DNA of 14,336 bases from Rhodobacteraceae bacterium UBA3069. Lineage in GTDB: Bacteria > Pseudomonadota > Alphaproteobacteria > Rhodobacterales > Rhodobacteraceae. A program made the position numbers and the translations under genes. The notes beneath the pieces are model-generated. The model was not told the origin of the DNA and made no database searches. It saw only the letters and a program-made list of their open reading frames with translations. Shown in pieces: positions 1-7,071 of the stretch (positions are counted from its first letter, which is position 1; each line of letters begins with the position of its first letter). The stretch spans positions 1 through 14,336 of the forward strand of contig DFBX01000057.1 in the NCBI GenBank assembly GCA_002366795.1, given 5' to 3'.

Positions 1-23
1 AGCGTGATTTGTGCAACAAAGCC
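1..23 (-). mobile_element. Putative IS5-family-like terminal inverted repeat (edge of an insertion sequence)
   Basis: Read on the minus strand, bases 23 to 6 are GGCTTTGTTGCACAAATC. This resembles the GGCTTTGTTG(N)xAAATC ends I know from IS5/IS903-type elements. It also contains the short inverted repeat TTTGT-GCA-ACAAA. Terminal repeats point outward, so the body of the element would lie to the left, outside the window, with the junction near base 23/24. No transposase reading frame is visible in the few bases present and the target duplication cannot be tested. The assignment rests on remembered similarity of one end only. Confidence 0.45.
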
Positions 24-86
24 GGTTCGAGCCGTCGGGGGATCGCCATTTATCATTCGAACATGCGTGGCTCCGGGTTTGGGGGG

Positions 87-668
87 TTATTCGCTCCAGC
101 CGTGGATGTGCACGTCGCGGCCCGAATGTCCTTTCATGATTTTCACGGCAAGGTCTTCGCGTTCCTTGTCGCGGGTGCGCACCCACATCAGGATACCGCC
201 ATGCTGGATCTGGTCGGCGTAATAGTCCTTGTGATGTTTGCCGACGCGCCGGGCCAGGATGGTACCGATAACCGCGGCGGGGCTGCCGCCGATGGCGATC
301 GCTGCGATCGAGGCGGCAAGCGTGCTGACCGGGGTCAGCATTGCCGCCATGGCGATGTAGGATCCTAAAAAGAAGAACCCGCCCGCGATGGCGCCTTCAA
401 GTTCGCCGATCGCCTCTTCGGATACGAAATGGGCGCGGGGTGCCTTGGGGTCGTCTTCCAGTTCGGGGGCGCGCCAATAGGATTTGCCAAGTTTCTCTTC
501 CAATGCCTCGTGACCCGCCAGCAGGCTGATGTCGGAATGGTGGAAGCCGACGCTGCGCAGATCGTAAAAGGCGGCCTGTAGTGTTTCGAAGGAATCGAAG
601 ATTCCCACGGCCTCGGGGATCAGGATTACGGTGGTCTTGTCGTGGTCTGTCGTGGCATCGGACGTCAT
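87..668 (-). CDS. Glycine-rich membrane protein with general-stress-protein (GSP17M/YflT)-like halves
   Basis: This 193-residue protein has no recognised enzymatic motif. Residues 12-60 (starting TTVILIPEAVGIFDSF) look like the small alpha/beta fold of YflT/GSP17M-type stress proteins. Residues 92-138 are a Gly/Ala-rich hydrophobic stretch, probably two membrane-inserting helices with glycine-zipper spacing. Residues 145-190, with GGILMWVRTRD and a DVHIH end, look like the second half of the same fold. The start is supported by AGGAG six bases upstream of the ATG. It is divergent from the 854-1075 gene and shares with it an intergenic region carrying an FNR-like box at 743-756, which suggests induction under low oxygen (inference). 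The family name is a fold-level guess; the open reading frame itself is convincing. Confidence 0.8.
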   Translation of the reverse strand: MTSDATTDHDKTTVILIPEAVGIFDSFETLQAAFYDLRSVGFHHSDISLLAGHEALEEKLGKSYWRAPELEDDPKAPRAHFVSEEAIGELEGAIAGGFFFLGSYIAMAAMLTPVSTLAASIAAIAIGGSPAAVIGTILARRVGKHHKDYYADQIQHGGILMWVRTRDKEREDLAVKIMKGHSGRDVHIHGWSE

Positions 669-742
669 GGGAAACTCCTGGGCTGCGTATCTGCGGAACG
701 GGTTGTGTGACTGTATTAATGCCTGTTTCCCGGATCGTGGCG

Positions 743-756
743 TTGACTTTCATCAA
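743..756. promoter_or_regulatory. FNR/FnrL-type binding site between divergent genes
   Basis: The sequence TTGAC-TTTC-ATCAA matches the FNR consensus TTGAT-N4-ATCAA at nine of the ten specified positions. Its centre is 749.5. On the plus strand a -10-like hexamer TAGACT lies at 779-784, which predicts a start near 791, exactly 41.5 bases from the box centre, the spacing of class II FNR activation. On the minus strand the weaker ATTAAT at 720-715 predicts a start near 708, also 41.5 bases away. One site could therefore serve both the 87-668 gene and the 854-1805 pair. Another Crp/Fnr-family member (Dnr or Nnr type) could bind instead. Confidence 0.7.
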
Positions 757-853
757 GGAATGCGGCGGGCCAAGTCACTAGACTGTGACGCGATGGCGGG
801 GCGGGATGCATCTGCCCCATGCCTTGCATATGAAAACAAGGAGGATACAGCGA

Positions 854-1075
854 ATGGTCCGGATCACCCGCGCGGAAGTCGAACATATCCTGGGGCCGGT
901 TGATGATAACGGCCTTGCCGCGATCCAAGCGACTGGTGCCAGCCTGAAAGACATTGCCGAAGCGCAGGCGATCTTTACCGGCCAAAGCGATATCGTCGGT
1001 CAGGGCGAACAGGTCATCGCCGGCCCGGTGCGTGAGGTTCTGACGATTCTGCGCGGGACAGCATCGGGCGGTTGA
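854..1075 (+). CDS. Small protein of unknown function (73 aa)
   Basis: I do not recognise this protein. It starts MVRITRAEVEHILGPVDDNG and appears soluble, with no signal peptide or membrane segment and no cysteines. The ATG at 854 is chosen because a near-perfect ribosome binding site, AAGGAGGA at 838-845, lies eight bases upstream; upstream in-frame ATGs at 785, 806 and 830 lack such a site. Its stop TGA overlaps a possible TTG start of the next gene (TTGA at 1072-1075), suggesting translational coupling with the ZIP-type transporter. It would be the first gene of a transcript starting near 791 under the FNR-like box at 743-756. Confidence 0.75.
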   Translation: MVRITRAEVEHILGPVDDNGLAAIQATGASLKDIAEAQAIFTGQSDIVGQGEQVIAGPVREVLTILRGTASGG

Positions 1076-1805
1076 CCGACATGCTGGCACAGGGCGGCGC
1101 GCTGGTGCCGATGGCGGTCTGGGCCAGCCTGATTGCCGGATCGGTCACGACGCTGGGGATTCTTGCTGTCCGGCGTTTCAGCGAATGGGGGCGGCGGAAT
1201 GCGACCTATTTCGCCTGTTTCGCCGTTTCCTTTCTGCACATGGTGCCGAAAAGCCTTGGGCTTAGCGATAACGCGCCAATGTTCATGCTTGTCGGCTACT
1301 TGGCGATGCATTTTTTCAACCGGTTCGTGACGACGCAGGTCTGCGACAAGCCGACGACAACGGATTATGCGATCGGGCTGGTGCCGATGCTGGGCATCGG
1401 TTTCCATTCTTTCGTCGATGGCGTCATCTATTCGATCACATTCTCGGTCAGCCTGTTCACCGGCGTGGTGTCCGCGCTGGGCATGGTGCTGCATGAATTC
1501 CCCGAGGGGATCGTGACCTATATCCTCTTGTTGCGCAGCGGGTTCGGCAGGAAATGGGCGTTGTGGCTGGCGTTTCTTGCCGCCGCGGTGACAACACCGC
1601 TTGGCACGATCGCAAGCTATTCCTTTGTCAGCAGCGCGGACGAGGAGCTTTTGGGCGGGTTGCTGGCCCTGTCGGCGGGGCGCTGTTCTATGTCGGCGCG
1701 ACGCATCTTTTGCCGATGGCAGAGCGCGAACCGCGCCGGTATTCGCTGCTGGTGCTTGGCGCGGGGATCGTCACGGCCCTTGGGATCGTTCTGGGCGGAA
1801 GATAG
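1072..1805 (+). pseudogene. ZIP-family divalent metal transporter, interrupted by a one-base frameshift
   Basis: The product is a multi-helix ZIP-type (zinc/iron permease) transporter. The signature helices are present: HSFVDG (TM4-like) and HEFPEG (TM5-like), whose His, Asp and Glu residues form the metal site in this family. Reading starts at TTG 1072, overlapping the preceding stop, or at ATG 1081. The first frame is good through GGLLALSAG, ending at base 1680, and then runs into an Arg/Cys/Ser-rich non-membrane sequence to 1899. The missing C-terminal part (ALFYVGATHLLPMAERE and a final hydrophobic helix ending GIVLGGR) continues in the -1 frame from 1680 and stops at 1805. A fifth G in the run GGGG at 1677-1680 would restore one protein of about 245 residues. 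This may be a real mutation, a sequencing error, or slippage on G-GGG. The intact gene would end 10 bases before the convergent Usp-like gene. Confidence 0.75.
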
Positions 1806-1815
1806 GTCGTGCGGG

Positions 1816-2556
1816 TTATTGTGCGGGTTCGGCGGCGGGGGCAGCGTCCGCGCCCAGGACCAGAACGGGGCAACGCGCCACCGCCAGCAACTGGCGTAAC
1901 TGGTCGTGGCTGTGAAGCGGTCCGGCGGACAGGTCCAGCACGACCGCCGCGGCGTTGGTTCTGTCGATATAGGCCAGCATGGCGCTGTCCGTGGCGAACC
2001 CGCCATCGTGCTGCGCCCCCGTTCCCGTATCCGCCGGATCGACAGACAGGGCGATCAGATCGGTTTGCAGCGCCCTGGACAGGTGCGTGGCAAGTTCGGT
2101 GGCGCGTTGCGGTGCTGCCGCGGGCGGCGCGATCAGCACCACCTTGCCCGCCTGCCGGTGGATTTCCCGGTGGCCAAGCAGCAGGATGTCCCAGCCGGTG
2201 GCCGCCGCGCACAGGCCGCTGACCAGATCGCCATGGCCGCGTTCGAAGGACCATTTGCGCGCCTTGTTTTGCGCCAGGCCGGACAATGACTCGCGGAACG
2301 CGCGGGCATCGCTTTCGGTCAGGTTGCGCACCTGCTGGCGCGTCGGGGCCATGACAAGCGTGCCGCTTGAGGTGACGACCCGCTGGCGGGGCATGTCGAT
2401 CACTTCGGCCACGATGATATCCTCGATCAGCAGCCCACCCAGATCGCCGGCCAGCGTTTCCGCCAGCCGTTCGGCCAGTTGCAGGGCGGGCCGCGCATCG
2501 ACGTAACTGCTGGCGCCGATCAGCAGGCGCAATTGCGGTTCGGGCGGTTTTGTCAT
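1816..2556 (-). CDS. UspA-like (universal stress protein-like) protein, probably two degenerate domains
   Basis: This 246-residue soluble protein looks like two consecutive alpha/beta Rossmann-like halves. The first (about 1-125) begins LRLLIGASSY and ends in the strand DILLLGH. The second (about 135-240) begins KVVLIAPPAA and ends CPVLVLGADA. The typical Usp ATP motif GxxGx9GS/T is not evident, so ATP binding is doubtful. Its ATG overlaps the stop of the Lon-related protease by four bases (ATGA at 2556-2553), so the two genes are very likely co-transcribed and translationally coupled. It would then share the FNR-like promoter region of the protease. The family assignment is by overall pattern only. 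Confidence 0.75.
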   Translation of the reverse strand: MTKPPEPQLRLLIGASSYVDARPALQLAERLAETLAGDLGGLLIEDIIVAEVIDMPRQRVVTSSGTLVMAPTRQQVRNLTESDARAFRESLSGLAQNKARKWSFERGHGDLVSGLCAAATGWDILLLGHREIHRQAGKVVLIAPPAAAPQRATELATHLSRALQTDLIALSVDPADTGTGAQHDGGFATDSAMLAYIDRTNAAAVVLDLSAGPLHSHDQLRQLLAVARCPVLVLGADAAPAAEPAQ

Positions 2557-4994
2557 TTCCCTGCCCCGTCCTTGCCCTCTTCATTGTTCTGACCGGGCGG
2601 GCGGGCAAAGGCCTTGCGGGTTTCGGCAAAGCTGCGCAGGCGGGCCTCGATCAGGGCGTTGACCGTCCCATCGGGAAAGGTGCCTTCGGGGCCGCGCGTT
2701 CCGGCGTCGGTTCCGGTCAGGATCGCGATGCCCTCGTTTATGGTTTCAACCGGGATGACGTGAAATTTCCCTGCCTCGGCCGCTTCGACCACGTCGGAGC
2801 GCAGCATCAGATGCTCGACGTTCGATTTCGGGATCAGCACCCCCTGATCGCCGGTCAGGCCGCGCGCGGCGCAGGTTTCAAAGAAGCCTTCGATCTTTTC
2901 GTTAACGCCGCCGATGGCCTGAACCTGGCCGGTCTGGTTGACCGATCCGGTGACGGCCAGATCCTGCCGGATGGGCAGGCCCGACAGCGCCGACAGCAGC
3001 GTGTAAAGTTCCGCCGAGGAGGCGCTGTCGCCGTCGATCCCGCCATAGCTTTGTTCGAACACCAGGCTGGCATGAAGCGAGAACGGAACATCCAGCGCAT
3101 AGGTCGAGGTCAGGTAGCCCGCAAGGATCATCACGCCCTTGGAATGCAGCGGCCCGCCCAGTTCGACCTCGCGTTCGATATCGACGAGTTTGCCGGCCCC
3201 CATCCGCGTGCGTGCGGTGATCCGTGAGGGGCGGCCAAAGCGGTAATCGCCCAAGCCGATGACGGCCAGTCCGTTGATCTGGCCGACCTGCGCGCCGTCG
3301 GTGTCGATCAGCACCGTCTTGCGGGCGATGGCTTCTTGCATACGGTCCTTGATCCGCGAGGAGCGCCGCTCTTTTTCGACCACCGCGCGTTCGATGTCGC
3401 TGTCGTCGATGTCATCGCTGTTCCGGCCCGCTGCATAGTGATCGGCCTCGCGGATGAAATCGGACAAGGTTCCCAGCCTCAAGGACAGTTTCCGGGTGTC
3501 ATCGGCCAGCCGCGTCGCCTCGTCCAGCAGGCGGGCGACACCGGCGGCGGTCATCGGGCGCAGCCCCTCGCGCAGGGCGAAGGCCCCCACGAGCCGCGCA
3601 AAAAGAACTAGATTGTCGTCGGTTCGGTCAACGACATCCTCGAAATCGGCCTGAAGTTTGAACAGTTCGCTGAATTCGGGGTCCAGCATCACCAGCAGGG
3701 TGTAAAGCAGCCGGTCACCAACCAGCGCCACGCGCAGGTTCAGCGGGATCGGATCGGGTTCCAGCGAGGTTGTTGACACCAGGCTAAGCCGTTCCGCCAT
3801 CGAGGTGATGGTGATCGACTGGTTCTTGATGCAGCGTTTCAGCGAATCCCATGCGTAGGGCTCGCTCAGCAGGTGGCGTGCATCCAGCACCAGGTAGCCG
3901 CCATTGGCACGGTGCAGCGCGCCGGGCCGGATCATGGTGAAGTTCGTCACCAACGACCCCATGTGCGAGACATGCTCGATCCGTCCGATAACACGGTCCA
4001 GCGTCGGCAGGTCTTCGGTGATGACCGGCGCGCCGGTGCGCGGCTCGCCGTCTTGCGGCACCATCACGTTGACCACGTAGCGGTCGAACATCGGGTCGCG
4101 GTGATATTTGCGGATGGCTTCGGGGAAGGGGCCTTCGCCCTTCTCGGCGGCGGCTTGCAGGAAAAGTTCGGCGTTGGAAATGATGTCCTTGCGAACCTTT
4201 TCCAGATAGTCGGCCACCACCTTGATGTCCTGCAATTCGGTTTCGACCTCGGCCACGCGGGCGGAAACCGCGCGTTCGGCCATGCGGGCATTCAATTTCT
4301 CGACCCGCTTGCGGTGTTCCTTTTCGAACTTTGGCGCCTGCCGCAGAACGGCGGCCAGGTCTTCTTGCAATCGCTCGATTTTTTCGTCGATCTCGGCCTG
4401 TTCCTTCTCGTCCAGCTTGCGGTAATCCTCGGCCTTGACCAGTTTGCCATCGAGGATCGCGGTCAGCAAAAAACCCATCGGCGTGCGCACCAGCGCGATG
4501 TCCTCGGCCTTGGCGCGTTCGGCGAAATCGGCAATTGCCGCTTCTTGCGCTTCGCCCAGTTCCGCGTCGAAGGCGCGGCGCTGGGTCTGGTATTCTTCGG
4601 ATTCGAACATGGCGGGAATGTCATTGCCCAGATCGTCGATCAGGTTTTGCATCGTGCGTTTCAACGCCAGAGCCGTGCCGGGGGGCAGGCACAGCGCATG
4701 GGGTTTATGCGCGGATTCAAAGTTGTTCACATAGACCCAGTCCGACGGCACATCGCGTTTCGCGGCCTCGCTGGACAGCAGTTTCAGCACGGCGGTATGC
4801 CGACCCGTGCCGTTGGGACCCGCGACAAACAGGTTGAAATCCCTTTGCGGAATCTGCGACGACAGGCGAATGGCATCCAGCGCCCGCGCCTGGCCGATAA
4901 GTTCGCTTTGTTCCTTGAAATCCTTGGTGGATTTGAATGGAAGCGAAGCCGGATCGCACCGCCGTCGCAACTTGTCACTGGGCAGAGCGTGCAT
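2553..4994 (-). CDS. Lon-related ATP-dependent protease (LonB/YcbZ-like, peptidase family S16)
   Basis: The product is a cytoplasmic ATP-dependent serine protease, 813 residues from the chosen start. It has a P-loop GPNGTGRHT at about residues 59-67 (Arg replaces the usual Lys, as I recall for this subfamily) and a long charged, probably coiled-coil insertion at about 140-270. The AAA core contains GGYLVLDARHLL. The C-terminal S16 domain has the catalytic Ser in GGIDGDSAS (about S657) and Lys in IGGVNEK (about K700), so the Ser-Lys dyad is intact. Start choice: ATG at 4994 has GGGAG eight bases upstream and opens with MHALPSDKLRRRCDP, as family members do. In-frame TTG 5084 and ATG 5072 overlap an FNR-like box and lack a good ribosome site. 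The gene is followed by the coupled Usp-like gene. Role: probably removal of damaged proteins under stress or low oxygen (inference). Confidence 0.93.
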   Translation of the reverse strand: MHALPSDKLRRRCDPASLPFKSTKDFKEQSELIGQARALDAIRLSSQIPQRDFNLFVAGPNGTGRHTAVLKLLSSEAAKRDVPSDWVYVNNFESAHKPHALCLPPGTALALKRTMQNLIDDLGNDIPAMFESEEYQTQRRAFDAELGEAQEAAIADFAERAKAEDIALVRTPMGFLLTAILDGKLVKAEDYRKLDEKEQAEIDEKIERLQEDLAAVLRQAPKFEKEHRKRVEKLNARMAERAVSARVAEVETELQDIKVVADYLEKVRKDIISNAELFLQAAAEKGEGPFPEAIRKYHRDPMFDRYVVNVMVPQDGEPRTGAPVITEDLPTLDRVIGRIEHVSHMGSLVTNFTMIRPGALHRANGGYLVLDARHLLSEPYAWDSLKRCIKNQSITITSMAERLSLVSTTSLEPDPIPLNLRVALVGDRLLYTLLVMLDPEFSELFKLQADFEDVVDRTDDNLVLFARLVGAFALREGLRPMTAAGVARLLDEATRLADDTRKLSLRLGTLSDFIREADHYAAGRNSDDIDDSDIERAVVEKERRSSRIKDRMQEAIARKTVLIDTDGAQVGQINGLAVIGLGDYRFGRPSRITARTRMGAGKLVDIEREVELGGPLHSKGVMILAGYLTSTYALDVPFSLHASLVFEQSYGGIDGDSASSAELYTLLSALSGLPIRQDLAVTGSVNQTGQVQAIGGVNEKIEGFFETCAARGLTGDQGVLIPKSNVEHLMLRSDVVEAAEAGKFHVIPVETINEGIAILTGTDAGTRGPEGTFPDGTVNALIEARLRSFAETRKAFARPPGQNNEEGKDGAGK

Positions 4995-5070
4995 ATCGTA
5001 GTCTCCCGTTCCTTGCATTGCCAGCCGTTTGGCTTGCCAGATACCTTGCTTGGGCAAGTCGGGCGAGGAC

Positions 5071-5084
5071 ATGATCTTAATCAA
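5071..5084. promoter_or_regulatory. FNR/FnrL-type binding site upstream of the Lon-related protease
   Basis: Read on the minus strand the sequence is TTGAT-TAAG-ATCAT, matching TTGAT-N4-ATCAA at nine of ten specified positions. It sits 76 bases upstream of the proposed protease start at 4994, in the gap after the racemase gene (stop at 5153). A class II promoter would start near 5036. No strong -10 is visible at the ideal place; the nearest candidate is TATCTG at 5043-5038. Overlap of this box with the upstream start candidates of the protease argues for the 4994 start. Confidence 0.65.
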
Positions 5085-5152
5085 AACTTATGCGTAATCT
5101 ACAGGGCAATCCGTGACGCGCCCAGATGTGCCGGCATGGTTTCGGGATGGGG

Positions 5153-5908
5153 TCAGCGGGCGGGCTGACTGGCCGAAACAAGTTTGCTTTCGGCGGCGCC
5201 GGTCAGCGAAATGCCCGCCAGCCCTGCCATATGCCAGCCCAGAACCAGGTTCGAGCTGAGCACGGGAATGCCAAGTTCGGCCTCAAGCGGGGGGATGATG
5301 GCAAGGGTGCGCAGGTTGGTGCAGGACAGGAAAATGCCGTCCAGTGGGCCGCGGTGGGCCAGCGCACGGGCGGCGTCGGCGATGGAGGAAGGGGCGATGC
5401 GGGCCACGCGGGCCTCGACCTCTTCGCCAAAGGACAGGGCATCGGCGACGGTCAGGCCGCCAGCGGTGAAGGCATCGCGGATCGGCGTGGCGACCGAGGC
5501 GATGTAGGGCGATACGATCCCGACCCGCGTCAGGCCAAGCGCGCGGCAGGCGGCAAGGGCGGCGGTCAGCGGGTCGGTGACGGCGCGGGTGTTGCTGGCC
5601 CCCGCGACCAGCGCGCGTACCCTGTCCGCACCGATCAGCGTCGTGCCCGAGGTGCAGCCGTAGCCGACCACGTCGAACCCCGTGGCGGGGGGCAGCAAAC
5701 CGGCGGCGGCGGGCAGGGTGGTTTCCATCGCCGCAATCGTGTCGGGCGTCAGTTCCACCCCCGAGGGCACGCGGCTGATGTGCAGCCGCGCGGCGTGGGG
5801 CGGGAACAGGTGGCGGAAATCCTGCTCGATGGTTTCGTCCACTTGCAGCACCACAAGGCCAAGGCGGGGCGCGGTGTCTTCTTGCAGGTCATAGGGGAAG
5901 GCCGGCAT
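5153..5908 (-). CDS. Asp/Glu racemase-superfamily protein (maleate isomerase / arylmalonate decarboxylase / EutA-like)
   Basis: The protein has 251 residues and the two-domain Asp/Glu racemase fold. Two cysteine motifs are present: YGCTSGT (C85) and LSCTNL (C196). In the superfamily two cysteines occur in racemases and maleate isomerases, while arylmalonate decarboxylase has only the second, so cofactor-free proton-transfer chemistry with both cysteines is expected. Other recognisable segments are GIVSPYIASV and SSNLVLGWHM near the C-terminus. Its ATG overlaps the stop of the M24 gene by one base (TGATG at 5910-5906), so it is the last gene of the three-gene operon. EutA of ectoine operons belongs to this superfamily, but substrate and reaction here are unknown. 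Confidence 0.85.
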   Translation of the reverse strand: MPAFPYDLQEDTAPRLGLVVLQVDETIEQDFRHLFPPHAARLHISRVPSGVELTPDTIAAMETTLPAAAGLLPPATGFDVVGYGCTSGTTLIGADRVRALVAGASNTRAVTDPLTAALAACRALGLTRVGIVSPYIASVATPIRDAFTAGGLTVADALSFGEEVEARVARIAPSSIADAARALAHRGPLDGIFLSCTNLRTLAIIPPLEAELGIPVLSSNLVLGWHMAGLAGISLTGAAESKLVSASQPAR

Positions 5909-7071
5909 CAGGCGATCTCCGGCAGGGTGGCGGGCGCGCGGGGGGAAAGAACCTCGCAGCCGTCCGCGTGCAGCACGATGTTTTCCTCGTGTACGATTAC
6001 GCGGCCGTCGGTGGTGTGGCAGCCGGGTTCCAGCGTCAGCACCATGCCCGCGCGCAGCGGCGTGTCATCAACCGGTGTGAAGGATGGCCATTCGGTCAGC
6101 GTGACGCCCAGCCCATGCCCCAGCCGCCCGCCTGACGGGGCCGCGCCATGACGGCGCAGACTGTCACACAGCATCCGGTGCGCATCGCTGGCAAGGTGGC
6201 CGGGGCGCAGGGCGGCGATGACATCCTGGGTGGCATGCCACAGCGCCGCATGGGCGCGCCGCGCGGTATCCGAGGCGGGGCCAATGGCGAAATTGCGGTC
6301 GAAATCGCAAAAATACCCATCTTTCACGGCGCCGGTGTCCAGCATCAGGACATCGCCGTGCTGCAAGGGCGTCGGCCCGGCGGGAGAGATCACATCGCCG
6401 TAGCCGTCCGGCCCCGCGCCGCCCGCGACATAGCTGACCCAATCCGCGCCCTCGTCCAGCAGGGCGATCTGGAAATCGCGGAACACATTGTCCAGCGGGC
6501 GGCCCGCAACGGCGAAGTCCGGCACGCGGTCAAAGGCGCGTGCGGCAATCCGGCAAGAGGCGCGGATCTTTTCGATCTCGGCCCCGGACTTGATCTCGCG
6601 CACGCGCTGCACGCAATCGGTGGCATCGACAAGTGCGCGCGGGGCAAGGCGGCTGCGCAGGGCCTCGAAATCGGCAAGCGGCATCCGCAGGTGGGTTTCC
6701 AGACCCATGGGCAGGCCGATGCGGCCGGTTTCCCCCACCAGCCCAGACAGCGTGTCGGCCAGCAGGCTGACGCCATCGTCCCGCGGGTCGGGCGCATCCC
6801 ATGTGCGAACCTGCGGCATCCATGTCCGGCCCATCAGTTCGGCCCCGATCACGGGGATCACCGCCACCGGATCGCCCGCGCGCGGTATGACGATGAACCA
6901 CGGCCGCGCGGGGCTTTCCCAGAACCGCGTCAGAAAGCCGGTGGTATAGAATACGTCCGCCGCCGAGGTCAGCAGCAGCGCATCCAGCCCCTGCGCCTCC
7001 ATCCCGGCCTGAAGCCGCGCGATACGGGCGCGGTATTCCTGCGCCGGAAACAGAAGCGAGCGGTCAGGCAT
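5908..7071 (-). CDS. M24-family metallopeptidase / Xaa-Pro dipeptidase-like hydrolase
   Basis: The protein has 387 residues, with an N-terminal creatinase-like domain (about 1-155) and a pita-bread M24 domain (about 160-380). All five metal ligands are visible: D245 (MLDTGAV), D256 (FCDFDRN), H319 (LGHGLG), E348 (TLEPG) and E363 (HEENI). It should therefore bind two divalent metals and hydrolyse a Xaa-Pro peptide bond or a related C-N bond; ectoine hydrolase and creatinase are family relatives. The start at 7071 is chosen because its ATG overlaps the upstream stop by eight bases and is preceded by GAAGG. An in-frame ATG at 7110 would extend 47 bases into the lyase gene. Being sandwiched between a PLP lyase and a racemase-like enzyme suggests a small-molecule substrate rather than general peptides (inference). 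Confidence 0.9.
   Translation of the reverse strand: MPDRSLLFPAQEYRARIARLQAGMEAQGLDALLLTSAADVFYTTGFLTRFWESPARPWFIVIPRAGDPVAVIPVIGAELMGRTWMPQVRTWDAPDPRDDGVSLLADTLSGLVGETGRIGLPMGLETHLRMPLADFEALRSRLAPRALVDATDCVQRVREIKSGAEIEKIRASCRIAARAFDRVPDFAVAGRPLDNVFRDFQIALLDEGADWVSYVAGGAGPDGYGDVISPAGPTPLQHGDVLMLDTGAVKDGYFCDFDRNFAIGPASDTARRAHAALWHATQDVIAALRPGHLASDAHRMLCDSLRRHGAAPSGGRLGHGLGVTLTEWPSFTPVDDTPLRAGMVLTLEPGCHTTDGRVIVHEENIVLHADGCEVLSPRAPATLPEIA

Noticed and set aside
20..40. TTCGAGCC resembling a tRNA T-loop
   Set aside because: The T-stem does not pair (second pair is G-G) and no acceptor or anticodon arm is found nearby.
1072..1899. Reading the ZIP gene as an intact 275-residue protein
   Set aside because: After base 1680 the frame loses membrane character and runs into the convergent Usp-like gene, whereas the -1 frame gives the expected C-terminal helix and a stop at 1805.
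1688..2629. Minus-strand open frame (313 codons) overlapping the Usp-like gene in another frame
   Set aside because: Highly Arg/Pro-rich translation, no ribosome site, and it conflicts with the well-coupled 1816-2556 gene.
3873..5168. Long plus-strand open frame (431 codons) opposite the Lon-related protease
   Set aside because: It is antisense to a gene with an intact catalytic dyad and P-loop; its composition is that of a high-GC shadow frame and it has no recognisable motif.
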